From Lunularia cruciata (Eukaryota; Streptophyta; Marchantiopsida; Lunulariales; Lunulariaceae): a DNA stretch of 64,000 nucleotides. The position numbers were made by a program, and so were the translations under genes. The notes below the pieces were generated by a model, which saw only the letters and a program-made list of their open reading frames with translations, did no database searches and had not been told where the DNA came from. Below are positions 10,163 to 21,350 of this stretch, one piece after another. Where the stretch lies: positions 41,666,501 through 41,730,500 of the forward strand of contig OX419761.1 in assembly GCA_948567375.1 (NCBI GenBank). Reading direction: 5' to 3'. The first letter of the stretch is position 1; every line of letters begins with the position of its first letter.

Positions 10163-11059
10163 ATGGCGGCAATACCGGATGTTATCCTTGCAATGCAACA
10201 ACAAATCGAGCATCTTACTTGATTGTTGGATGAACAAGACCAGCAATGACGAGAACAGATAGACAGAGCGCCAGTTTGAGATGGAGAAGATCGCATTTGA
10301 TTTCCAAAACCCAAGGTGTTTGAAGGCAAGAATCTTCTAGGCACAGTGGAGAATTTTGTGTTTGACTGTGAACGTTACTTTGAAGCCACCAATCTTCAAA
10401 ACGAGCAGAAACAAATTCTCTTGGCTTCTAGCCAATTGGATGGCATGGCAAAAATTTGGTGGCGATTCCAAGTAGAAAGAGCTGAACGACAAATTGTTAC
10501 ACAAATTTTGACATGGGTAGAATTCAAAGATGCAATACTTGGTCGATTTCAGACTATAAATGCCACCCAAGCTGCACGAGATAAATTGGCGGAGTTGAGG
10601 CAAATTGCCTTAGTGAGAAGCTACATCACACAATTTTAGAATATTATCATGCAAATTCCAGATATCCAAGAAGGTGAAGTTCTAGATCAATTTGTGCAAG
10701 GATTGAAGTCACGAACCAGATTGGAGGTGACCATGCGAGAGCCACAGAACGTAGAAGAAGCCATGCAATTGGCTGAGCGTTTTGATTCCTTAGTTGCGAC
10801 AACTTGGTCTCGACATCGACCTACACAAAACCTACCATTACAACAAGTAGAAGAACCGGTACCAATGGAGATTGATGCTATTCAACAAAGACCACTTGGC
10901 ACAGCAGATAGAGAAAGATTACAACAAAATGGAGGTTGCTTTTATTGTTGCCAAGTTGGACATCGCATTGCTGAATGTCCACTTAGGAATGGGCGACCTC
11001 GACAAGTTGCCCAGATGGAGTTTGTGGAACAGAATGATCAGGGAAATGAAGAATCCTAG
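10163..11059 (+). pseudogene. Copy C gag, with stop codons
   Basis: The start ATGGCGGCAATACCGG matches copy A. In-frame TGA codons at 10220, 10247, 10277 and 10298 all correspond to CGA (Arg) in copy A. A TAG at 10637-10639 is shared with copy A. The zinc knuckle CFYCCQVGHRIAEC lies near 10940-10981. The frame ends with TAG at 11057, overlapping the pol frame. Confidence 0.9.
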
Positions 11060-14000
11060 TAGGAGATTTTGAGCCACCTATTGGGAGCTTGATTAGTTCC
11101 AATGGGATTGAAGGCTCGACCTATGCAAATTTGCTTCACTTGCAAGGTACGATATCTAATCGGGGTTGTAGGATTTTGGTTGATTCTGGAAGTTCAGAGA
11201 ATTGCATATCTATGCAAGTAGCAAAGGAATTGGGTATTCCTATCAAGCTAGTGATTGGAAGTAGTTTGATGATGGCGGATGGTAGAAAAGGTTCTGCATT
11301 TTGCACCTCACATCCTGTTACCTTCAAGATTGTGAAGGAGTATTTGGAGTGTATGAGGTTTGTAGTGGCACCTCTACACTATGATATCATTCTGGGTCTA
11401 CCTTGGCTTGAACGTCATAAGGTTCAATTCGATTGGACCCGACGTCAAATTCAAGTACAACACCAAGGTAGGAATTTCCAATTAGGTTGTTTGGCACCTC
11501 TGAGTAAGACACCTAAGAATAGTCAGTCCCAAGATAGGAAGTTTGTTGAGAAGGTAGCCATAGAGCAAATCTGGAAGGGAGATGAGTCCCAAGATGGGAA
11601 GTTTGCCAAGAAGGCAACCATGGAGCAAGCTTGGAAGAGAGATGAGTCCCTAGAAGGGAAGTTTGTTAATGAAATAGCCATAGAGCAAGCTTTGGAGGAA
11701 GATAAGTCTGTATTCACGGTGTGGATCAAGCCAATTGCACAAGAACAATCTGAGGAGGGCCAGGTGCCGCATCAAGCAATGGTTGATCGGATAGTTCATG
11801 AGTTTGCAGATGTGTTTCTGGATGATTTGCCAAAGGGATTACCCTCTGATCAAGGTATGCCCTTCAAGATTGAGTTATTGCCAAGGAGTACTCCAGTGAG
11901 TAGACCAATCTATCGGCTCTCACCAATGGAGTTGGAGGAGTTGCGAACAACACTTATAGAGTTGTTGGAGAAGGATTTCATACAACATAGTACCTCTCCG
12001 TGGGGAGCACCGGTACTATTTGTTCCAAAGAAGGATGGAGGACTTTGTTTCTGTATTGATTACCGTGGGCTTAATAAGCAAACCGTGAAGAATGCATATC
12101 CCTTGCCTCGGATCAACGACCTGCTTGACCAATTAAGTGGAGCACGCTACTTTTCCAAGTTGGATCTTCGTAGCGGCTATTGGCAAATTCCTATTGAAGG
12201 AGAGGACGTGCAAAAGACTACCTTTTGCACAAGGTATGGACATTTTGAGTGGAGAGTTCTACCATTCGGACTCACTAATGCTCCAGCAGTCTTCATGGAT
12301 CAGATGCATCGGGTGTTGGAAGGACTATTGGATCAGTCCGTGGTAGTGTTCTTAGATGATATCTTAATCTATAGTAGGACAGAGGCAGAACATAGAAATC
12401 ATGTGCGAGAAGTCCTAAGATGACTACGACAGTGGAAATTTTACTGCAAGAAGTCAAAGTGTGCTTTTTGGCAGAAGGAAGTTACCTTCTTGAGTCATAA
12501 GATCTCATCAGAGGAGATCAAGATGGAAGAAGAGAAGATCAAGGCCATTACTGATTGGCCTACCCCAAAGGATGTTACAAAACTACGAGCATTCAATGGA
12601 TTGGCCAATTTTTACTGACGGTTCATCCACTATTATGCTCACGTGGCTGCACCATTGACTGACCTCTTGGGAAAGAACTTGAGCTTCCAGTGGACCACCA
12701 AGCATGAAGAAGCATTCCAGAAGTTAAAGCATATGGTGTCTTCAAGACCCATTCTTCAACCATATGATCCTCAACTACCTTGTGTGATTGATTTTGATAT
12801 TTCTAACTTTGCAATTGGAGCTATGTTGCAACAAGAATTTCTAGATGGACTACATCCTATTACCTTTGTGTCTCGCCGACTAAATACAGCTGAAAGAAAT
12901 TACTCTGCTTGAGATCGGGAACAACTTGCAATGGTATATGCCACCAAGGTATGGAGGCATTATCTCTTGGGGAAACAAGTGATCATTCGAACCGATCACA
13001 AACCATTGTTGCAGACCTTACACTTGGAGCACATGAAGAGTCGGCATCATCAATGGGAAGAGCAACTCCAATTGTTTGACATCAAACTTGAGTACAAACC
13101 AGGTTGTTCCATGTCATCCCCGATGCTCTATCACGACGACCTGATTTGAAAGATCTTCCTCTCATCACGGCGGCAATTACAACGGTGTCCATTGACCCTA
13201 AGGTCCATAATGAGTTTCAATTAGCTCTACAACAAGATCCCTTCTTCCAAATGGTACACGGTCGTCTAACAGCACGCGACAAGGAGTACAACACCTTCTC
13301 TTTCAAGGAAGGCCTTTTATTCCATGCAAACCAGATCTATGCTCCAGCCAAAGGTGATCTTCGACTTGTGCGCCTTCAAGAAGCCCATGATTTACCAATA
13401 TCTGGTCACATGGGAGTGGACAAGACCTTGTGCACCCTCCAATGCCAATGGTGGTGGCCCAACATAATACGAGATGTTCGAGACTTTGTTCGATCATGTG
13501 AAAGTTGCCAACGGAACAAGGCCAGCAACCAGAAGCAGAGTGGACTCCTTCAACCACTCGCCATTCCATCCGCTTGTTGGGAGCATGTGAGCTTGGATCT
13601 CATCACATCCTTGCCAAAGACAAAACAAGGACATACCGCAATTGTGGTGTTTGTGGATAAGCTTAGTAAGCAAATCCACTTGGCACCAACCTGTGATACC
13701 GTGGATGCTCCAACCTTAGCGCAAATCTACTTCGACAATGTCTTCAAGCATCATGAGATGCCACGTGTACTCATCTCCGACCGAGATCCTCAATTTACCG
13801 GGAAGTTTTGGCAAGCACTCTTCTAGATACTTGGCACCAAGCTTGCTTTATCCACGGCCTATCATCCTCAAACTGATGGACAAACCGAACGCGCCAATCG
13901 TACATTGGAGGATATGTTGCGGGCCTTTGTCAATGTCCACCATACCAATTGGGATGAATGTCTTGCAACTGCAGAATTTGCATACAACAATTCCAAACAG

Positions 14001-14753
14001 GCAAGCACCGGATTTTCTCCCTTCTTTCTTAATTTTGGCCAAGATCCGCTTGTTCCAGATTTTCTTCTTGCTCCCCCTCCCTCTTAGGTTCCTCATACTT
14101 CTACATTCTTGACCACTATATCCCAATCTCTCCAACAAGCTAAATCTCACCTCCTTGTTGCTCAGAATCGCCAAAAACAATATGCGGACCATCATCGTCG
14201 TGATCTCACCTTTGAAGTTGGTGATAAAGTCATGCTATCCTCTAGTAACCTCATTCTCCCACTTGATACCCAAGTTTGTAAACTTGCTCCTAATTGGATA
14301 AAACCCTTTGATATCACCCACATTATCTCTCATGTTGCTTATCGACTTGCATTACCTTGTCATATGCGTATCCATCCTGTCTTTCATGTTTCCAAGTTAA
14401 AACCCTTTGTTCCTAACCCTTCTTCCTTTTCCTCTTGAGTCCAACCTCCCCCTCTTCCTATCCCTATCAATGATCACGAGGAGTACGAAGTTGATCGTAT
14501 CCTTGCGCGTCGCCATATTCAACGAGGCCATCGCCAACATACGGAATACAAGGTCCTTTGGAAAGGGTATCCCCTTCATGATGCCACATGGGAACCTCTT
14601 TCTCACCTCCAGAATGAACAGATGGCCATTAAGGACTTTGAAGCTTTACTGGCGACGATGACATCACCAACTAGCGGCGGTGGAATGTGTAACAATATGG
14701 AGTTTAGAGACAAAGTTAGTCGGGTTTACGAAGTAGAGAATAAGACAAAATAG
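11053..14753 (+). pseudogene. Copy C pol: PR-RT-RH-IN-chromodomain, broken
   Basis: The longest open piece (11053-12420) holds protease (DSGSSENC), reverse transcriptase and F-L-D-D (near 12350). Breaks follow: TGA at 12421, 12616 and 12910 (CGA in copy A), a one-base deletion near 13107, TAG at 13824 and 14085 (CAG in copy A), and TGA at 14436. Integrase keeps the HHCC finger and all three catalytic residues, including Glu in QTERAN. After integrase comes a GPY/F-like module and then a chromodomain (14478-14640) with EYEVDRIL, YKVLWKGYP and ATWEPLSHL, including the aromatic positions used for histone binding. The last frame reads 66 bases into the 3' LTR and stops at 14751. Confidence 0.92.
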
Positions 14754-15108
14754 CCTAGAATATTCTAGAAACATCTAAGAAGCTTCTTAAGAAGCTTCCC
14801 AACTAGTTAACTTGCGCCCTAAGCAAGTAGCTTCTAGAAGCTTCTAACTAGCTTAGCTTGCACGCCAAGTAGGCGGCTTCTAGAAGGAAGCTTCTTGAGA
14901 AGCTTCTTGAGAAGCTTCCTAGTTAACTTGGCTTGCACTCCAAGAAAGCGGTTCAAGGAAGCTTCTTGAGAAGCTTCAAGAGTCTTGTATGCTACCTATA
15001 AATACCAAGGCTGAAGCTCATGTTAGGCATTCGGAGTTTTCCCTCATTCAAGTGTCCCAATGTGAGTTTTCATTCTCCTATTTCTCTCCTCGGTTTCGGT
15101 CTTTTACA
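14688..15108 (+). repeat. Copy C 3' LTR (421 bp)
   Basis: It begins TGTAACAATATGGAG and ends CTTTTACA. HSE arrays remain at 14758-14770 and 14832-14844, the second reduced to three units by loss of one block. A purine-rich GGCGGTGGAA precedes it. Confidence 0.95.
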
Positions 15109-15310
15109 CCGGCACCCAAGTTCCATAATTTTCAAGAACTTTCTAGACTCACACGGATAAACAACACCCAAGTTCCAGAATGCTCAAGACCATCTAGACT
15201 CATGCGGATAAGAAGCGAGAGTGGAAAAAAGATGTGTAGATCAGGCACCCAAGTTCCAGAACATTCAAGATCATTGAGACTCATGCGGGAAAGAGGTTGT
15301 GCACTTTCTT
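15109..15310. repeat. Minisatellite-like array, right part
   Basis: The CACCCAAGTTCC and ACTCATGCGGATAA blocks resume directly after the 3' LTR of copy C, in at least three more imperfect units. Left and right parts were one array before the insertion. Confidence 0.75.
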
Positions 15311-16346
15311 CTAGTTAGTGACAACCTCTCAATAGTGACATCGATAGACAGTACATATGTATGTCACTAATGGGAAGTTTTACTCTGTGTAGCTTTATAG
15401 TGTAGTGGAGGGGGAAGCCAAGTCTAACTCAAAGTAGCCCAATCCTATAATACGGATGCCATTTATGTCCTCGTCTCATCTCGTCTTTGACGATTGGCTG
15501 CGAGAGGACACTGGGCCTGAAACGGAAATGGCGGACCGCGTAGAAAACACGAAGGATAGGAAGACCCCAAGCCGTACAAGGGTGAGACATCCGCAAAATG
15601 CAAGATGAAGCGAGTTCCGTGTGAAATGCAATACGAAACGAGTTCGGTCCAATCGTGTGTGACGAGGCTCGCGTGGTACAGCCTCGCGAGGACAGAAAAG
15701 GAACTGCCTAGTAGAATGTGTACGGGCAGGTTCTTTAGTGACTGCTTGGCGTGGTGCTTGGCGTGGTGCTTGGCGTGGTGGCGGCAGTGCAGATCGTTCG
15801 AGCAATTTGACAACGTGAAAGATAGAGCCCGCGCGATGCGCTGCTCGAGTGTTGGGTGAGGTGAATAGTATAGGTTCGAGCTGTTTAGGACACTGATGAT
15901 GGCTGTGGGAGATGTGGCGCGATTTTGACGATTTATTCCGGTGCGATCTTCCAGAGAAGGAAGGAAGGAAGCGGATTTCGTTGTTTGTCGCGCAGCGGGA
16001 GGATTACAGGAGCACAGGACTGATTTCAACGTAACCCGGGGCCATGAGACAGGCGTTAGTTCTCATATCCATCTTAGCTGTCAAAAAGAAGGGGAGATTA
16101 TGTCAAAATTAGCTCGAGCTTTCAGGACACTGATTGCGTGGGAGTGCCGAGTATGCGGCCCCGCCGGTGGTTCCTTTGCCGGAGACTTTAGAAGGGTTTC
16201 CCGTAAGACCCGCATCTTCATGAGCTTCTTGTCATACAGCCTCAAAGACGGCACTCACCGCTCTTAAGTCGTCTCCTTCCAGTACCAGAAGGAGGACTTG
16301 GCCATAGATTAGTATTCTCAATCAGGTCTCGGGCAGTTTCCTTACA
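15311..16346. other. Upstream region of the FHA gene, CG-richer; no confident gene
   Basis: Base composition changes to gene-like, CpG-containing sequence. A 188-codon minus-strand frame (16029-15463) crosses a simple repeat and shows no family features, so I do not call it. The stretch probably holds the promoter and 5' UTR of the FHA gene. Confidence 0.45.
15743..15778. repeat. Three perfect copies of a 12-bp unit
   Basis: TGCTTGGCGTGG occurs three times in a row without change. Confidence 0.95.
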
Positions 16347-16883
16347 ATGCCTCAAGGAGCGATTTGCCTCTCTGTAGTCTCTGGTGTGAATCATGGCTGC
16401 GTCCAGGTGTTTGATATCAAGAAGCGTATCACAATAGGTCGCACTGGGGCGAATAAGTTTCAGCTGAAGTCCGATACAGTGTCTTCGAAGCATGGTTACA
16501 TTGCGTATAAGGACGGTCGATGGTTCGTTACAGACAGTGAAAGTTCGAATGGTACGGCGGTGAACGGAGTAAGGGTGACAGTCGGAGTTCCTCTCGAGCT
16601 GAAGGACGGAGACATTCTCGGCATTGGAGTTGGAAGCGACAACAACGTTAGGGTGAAAATCGAAACGCCTGGAAAGATTGATGTGTATGAAGACAGGGAG
16701 ATGTATGTTGAAGACTCGGTCGAGAAGGCGAAAGAATCTGATTTGAGACCTTTGTCTGTGAAACAGTGGATTCAGCAAGAAATTAAAAGGTTATCTGCAG
16801 ACTGCGACGCCTCAGTGCAAGCTGTATTGAAAGAAATGACCGACTACGCGGAACAAATGAAAAAAGATATACGCTCAAAATGA
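16347..16883 (+). CDS. FHA-domain protein, 178 aa, single exon
   Basis: Residues about 26-100 form a forkhead-associated domain, the module that binds phosphothreonine peptides. The signature residues are present in order: Gly31-Arg32 (ITIGRTG), Ser46 and His49 (SSKH), and Asn68-Gly69-Thr70 (SNGT). The C-terminal 45 residues (VKQWIQQEIKRL onward) look helical and may form a coiled coil. The ATG at 16347 is the first in frame. No kinase, RING or other catalytic domain is attached, so it would act as an adaptor. The family is certain; the pathway and partners cannot be told. A downstream alternative exon was not seen. Confidence 0.85.
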   Translation: MPQGAICLSVVSGVNHGCVQVFDIKKRITIGRTGANKFQLKSDTVSSKHGYIAYKDGRWFVTDSESSNGTAVNGVRVTVGVPLELKDGDILGIGVGSDNNVRVKIETPGKIDVYEDREMYVEDSVEKAKESDLRPLSVKQWIQQEIKRLSADCDASVQAVLKEMTDYAEQMKKDIRSK

Positions 16884-18180
16884 GCCGCAGGTGTCTAAGA
16901 TACCTCGAAGGGATCGTTTCATTCTGTGCTGCTACATGAGTGATGGACTGGAGCTCCGACCTCCTATTGGTTGTTAGAAAATCGTCCACTGGAACTCGAA
17001 GTACCAAAAGGTGGGACTCTACCGTCCGAAGCAAAGTACAGACGGGATCAAATCATTTCTATGGGGGATATGATGAAGATACTGTGAAGCTAATATTTTC
17101 TAAACGTCGAACAGAGACAGATATCTTCTCTACTTTGAGTCGCATTGGTATGCCTACGATGCCTGCCGCCATGAATCGTCCGTAGTCAAATTGCCCTACT
17201 GCACCCATAGGATTGGAACATGCACAGTGTGCTGGAAGTATGCGCGGATGTTGCTCCTGCGTCTCTCGGGATCACCTCCTCCTACGCATAAAGACTTGAG
17301 TTCTGCAGCTGCATGAACACTTTTTGATATGCTGCAGATTGTAGCTTGTGCAACTGCAGAACCGACATTCCTGCAAAGTGGTAACAGTGACGGATTACAG
17401 CATTTATGCACCGTAACACTAATTCTTTTGGGCTTATTTCAGGAACCAAGGTGCGCACAGAAAGAAGTTCCTCCTACGGTGAACAGTTGAAAGATTTCAA
17501 CCAGATGTGGGTGGGGGACCTGTGTCTCTTGTTTCCTCCTTATTGATCGAATCTTGACCACGACACAGTATCCAATTTGTGTTGTCAGTTCATTTCATCG
17601 CTGACAAGTTCGTAGTCTATTAAGACAGTTTTATCATCAATCGTTGTACACACTTCAACTAAATTACTTGTGAAATCCTTACCTGTCTTAACATAGTTGC
17701 ATTGACATTTGCTGTTGCGAGTGCATAAAATTTCCGGTGGAGTATTCATGTTGTACTCCTGTAAATTTCCGTAGGAGTAATCAAGTATTCATGTTGTATT
17801 CATGCATATGCACAAGCCAAGATATCCCATACCTCCTTTGAGGTCGATAGATGTCTAAAGAGAAAATGTTGAACTCCACAACACACATTTTTTGAGTTCA
17901 AATTGCTCTTTTGTCCCTCTTATTAAATTCTCTAGTCTGTTATAATAGTCGCCTTTTCAATGTCATCTATAATGTTATAAAGGTCAACAGCCATCAATAT
18001 GCTCTCCGTTGTATACTTTTTCGAGCTGCACTTATTACAATCTAATCTATGTGTCGCTCGGAATATTATCATAATGATGTTGGCAGTTGAGAAGTTCTCA
18101 GTACTTCATTCTTGAACCTTGTAAGCAGTTGAAAGAGTGGGATAGTGCTTTACTATTTCATTGAAATCTTTTTAGAGTTA
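16884..18180. other. 3' UTR and intergenic region after the FHA gene
   Basis: It becomes AT-rich with stops in all frames; short frames such as 16940-17185 show no family features. The first few hundred bases are probably 3' UTR. Confidence 0.5.
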
Positions 18181-18345
18181 TCATATCGATACTATTGGGT
18201 CCTAGCCCCATTCTACCTCTTTTGTCTCTCCCTTTTACGGCTCGATGGGGTCTTCCCATCCTTCTTGTGTTCTATGTGTTCTCTTTCTTTTTTCAGAGTT
18301 ATGAGCTTTACAGCCAATTTCATGTTAAAAATGACAGACTACTAG
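18181..18345 (+). repeat. Dispersed repeat family F, member 1
   Basis: The core blocks TAGCCCCATTCTACC, TTTTGTCTCTCCCTTTTACGG and GATGGGGTCTTCC recur at 28132-28290 and, diverged and reversed, near 59118-59205 and 62744-62950. It has no coding capacity. It could be an LTR end or a non-autonomous element. Confidence 0.55.
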
Positions 18346-18498
18346 CACCACGTTCCTACCTGCTGCCTGCCCTATACCTTTTGAGGCAATGGCGTACTGA
18401 GCTGTAATGTTAATACAGAATGCTGTTTCTTATCGCTGCTCAGCTGTGCTAACATTCTAACACTAATTATATCACGACAATTTCACAGCAGACGGCAC

Positions 18499-18608
18499 CA
18501 TGCTTTCAAAGCGGCGTTACAACCATGTACACGCAGTTCACATCAGCTCCCGACTGGGAGCTGATGTGAAATGCGTGTACATGGTTGTAACGCCGCTTTG
18601 AAAGCATG
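18499..18608. repeat. Near-perfect 110-bp inverted repeat (hairpin, possible small-RNA precursor)
   Basis: The left arm 18499-18551 and right arm 18556-18608 are 53 bp each with one mismatch (CGCAGTTCAC against CGCATTTCAC in the same orientation) and a four-base loop GACT. Pairing starts and stops sharply at CATG on both sides. RNA from either strand would fold into a 53-bp stem. Such length and perfection fit a young MIRNA-like or siRNA-producing foldback; a foldback mobile fragment or an artefact is also possible. No transcript evidence is visible. Confidence 0.9.
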
Positions 18609-19399
18609 CGAATTCCCAGGCCGAATCATACTCTGAATATGTTTAATCCTCAGCAGCAAAGATAATTTGGTCCATTTCTCGGTTTGTTTCCAACTGGTAA
18701 ACGGATCTCAATCCCAGTAACGATTATTCTCGAGTCTTCTGGAGATTCATGATATCAGGATATCTTTTAAAAGGAAGTTCGCGTCAAATAAACAACAGTT
18801 GTTTGTGTGTTTGATTGATTTCGAGGCATTGGCGATGCCCTCATCTCCACTCCGCGACTGCTTTCAAGGTCCACATTCGGAGCCTTCATCGTGCCATTTG
18901 CTAGGGGCTCTCACAAATTGATTTGCATTTCTTGTAACGTTTCTTATACAAAAGCAATCTTTCCAATTCATGTTTTAAACTTCACTTTGATGTTATGCTA
19001 TGATCGAGTCTTGATGCCAAAGCATTCATGATCCTTATTTCATTTCCTATCCTCATTTCCACGTAACGTCTTTTGATAGTTTATGGTATTAAGTTGAAAA
19101 TATGTAAAGTTATGTTTTGGTTGCAAGCGTTTCACAAGAGGTGAAGTGTCAAAGTCTGTGACAGGTGATTCTTCTCTATAAGCATATTGAGAGTTCTCCT
19201 TAGATCGAACCACAGCTGAGCTATTAATTATGATTAGACAACTATACGCAACCAGGCTAGAGGGGCCGAAACTGGAATCTAACTCGCAATAGAGACTGTT
19301 CCTTTCGTGGAAATACTGAAATGGACTCAGCAGCGAAGTAAACTGAGATGAGAGTTCACACGCGACATGAAACTTCTTCGTTCATGAGAAATTAAGAGA
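18609..19399. other. AT-rich intergenic DNA, nothing recognised
   Basis: There are stops in all frames and no repeat or motif that I could support. Confidence 0.5.
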
Positions 19400-21350
19400 A
19401 GTATATATACAAGAATTTTACATGAAAATAGAAGAGAAAGTCGAGGTTGGCTATGGGGAAAGGCAAGACGCCAAATTTGGCTGCGCAGTGCTGGAGTTGC
19501 TCGGGATCCAGCTTATCGATAGTGTCTGCCTCAGTATGATGGTACCACACCCTTTAGGTACTCCGTTCCTCCCGACTTGGAATCACCAAAGCCCTTACAC
19601 AGCTTATTATCATGATCTCCCAACCTGGGATCTAAAACCAACAAACTCCCTGCAGGAATTCTTCAGTTCCTGAGCCAAGGAGGAAATATCTGCTCCGTAG
19701 TCTGTTCTTGGCACATTTCTGGACCGAATGTCTCCAAGCATTTGCTCCCCGAGTTTGATCAGAATCTCCCGTGCTTCGTCCGAGCCAAAGAATGTGATTG
19801 CGGATGGGGTGAAGTACCATCGTCGCTTTCGATGGCAAAGCTGGTTAAATTCGCTTCATGCGCATGAGCTTTTGCCTATGCGTCAGCGCCTTTAACCCGT
19901 TCTCCTCATTCACAAATAAAACACCTTGGGAGAGTACGCTTCCGTTTGAGACCCAGATTTTTATCACACCTGAGACCTCCCAGCAGACAAAATTTCCACC
20001 CCGATCGTCCACGGCAGCGCTGTCTCAAGTGTCCATGTGGCCACCGCAAACCACAATCTCATCTGGTTTCTCGCTGCCTTCGATCTCGATGATTAAGTTT
20101 CTCGAAGGGCGGTCGGGCAGAAAGTGGGCCTCCATATACAACTCGATTTCAACATCTTGACCTCGTTTCTGTATTCTGTCGAACATTTTGGCATCCTGCA
20201 GGGTGATCGCGGCAACGGGGATCTTTGACTCGACGCTCGTGATACCAGCATGAACAGTGTATAACCCGTACCAGGAGATGGACCGCACAGGGCAGCAGAA
20301 GCTTTATCAATTTTGCCTTTTTCTTGTCTTACAGGGATTTAACTTCTGAGAATTCCAAAGGATTCCAAAGTTTACCATTTTATGTTCAACTCACCAAAAG
20401 ATCTATGATTTGCGATAGGCTGGAATAATTGTCAATCTATGTATACGAACCAACACATTGAACAAAACCGAAACAGGTGCTTCAATTTGTTCTATTACAA
20501 TCTTTAACAATGAAAAAATTTAAAAGGTTTGTCACCTGGAGGATTAAAGAATCTTGCCTGTTCTGTGAGTATAGAAATGCTAAATAGCTCTGACTTCGGT
20601 CAATTAAGATCCCGGGACGCGCTTGAGCGATTGCCCGATTTGTATGTTAAATATTCTGTGGATGACGCAATTAACTGATTCCAATCTATATATCCCTTGT
20701 GAATCTGTTGCCTCGGGTTCAGAATGAAGTGATTGGAATTCCCATGGGCTTCGGCTCTCGCAGCAACACTAGCTCGGGACTCAACAGTAATCGTGTAGTT
20801 GCCGCAATCCTCGTTGGAAACTACGGTTTTGCCTTTCGCTTTGTGCCTCAGCTTGTCCAACTCCTCGAAAGATCTGACAACGAGAACCTTTCTCATCAAT
20901 GGTCTACCTCGTGGAGTACCGAGTGTGCCTCCGAAGCCAACCATCTTCACGTTCTTGTTTCGTGGAGAAGTGAGCTTCGCGTACTCATGCCCATGGACCC
21001 AAGTTGGGATGATCACTGGTTCTACATGGACATTGAGCCGTCCTTCTGAATTTGCCTTTGGTCCAATCTATAGCAGATTCCAGAAAGTCGGATCCCCTCA
21101 GCCGAGTTCCACAAGTGTCGGTCATGTAAGCTAGTCTCGCATACACGAGGTCGGAGGAGAACGCCTCCTTGATGCTGCTGTTTGCATTGTACGGGGCCAA
21201 GTACAATGCAAGCAGCATCATCAATGCCGGTCGGGATTTGCTGAGGCTCGTTCCGCTCACCACCTGCACTGCGGCAGCAATCGCTAGAAAAGACTCGAAG
21301 CTCACTGCTGAAACGTCCCCAAAACTCGCTCCCCATTTGAACTCGCTCAT
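19400..21350 (-). pseudogene. Carboxypeptidase Q-like (peptidase family M28) pseudogene
   Basis: Minus-strand pieces follow the order of plasma glutamate carboxypeptidases. A hydrophobic N-terminus (from 21350) leads to RLAYMTDTCGTRLRGS; then, in another frame, VHVEPVIIPTWVHGHEYAKL; then VVRSFEELDKL (about 20870); then IPVAAITLQDAKMF (about 20200); then GHMDT (about 20030) with the metal-binding His and Asp; then VNEENG (about 19910); then YYHTEADT (about 19530). Damage: a frameshift near 21035, a one-base loss near 20295, TGA where family members have Trp directly after GHMDT, and a frameshift near 19825. An intron may lie between about 20700 and 20300. All metal-site motifs can still be recognised, so the loss is recent to moderate. 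Confidence 0.85.

Larger units (their letters stand above)
9469..15108 (+). mobile_element. Copy C: complete chromodomain Ty3/gypsy retrotransposon (inactive)
   Basis: 5' LTR 9469-9891, primer site 9893-9904, gag 10163-11059, pol 11053-14753 including integrase and a chromodomain, 3' LTR 14688-15108. The LTRs differ at roughly 15-20 positions plus two indels over about 420 bp, near 4%, so it is moderately old. Gag and pol carry at least ten stops and one frameshift. I found no clean target-site duplication. The chromodomain and gene order place it among plant chromoviruses; the exact lineage is not decided. Confidence 0.95.

Noticed and set aside
9464-15113. Target-site duplication for copy C
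   Set aside because: CCAAT on the left and CCGGC on the right do not match, so I do not claim one.
15463-16029. 188-codon minus-strand frame upstream of the FHA gene
   Set aside because: It crosses a 12-bp simple repeat that produces a low-complexity His/Ala/Lys run, overlaps another frame, and shows no domain; composition alone explains it.
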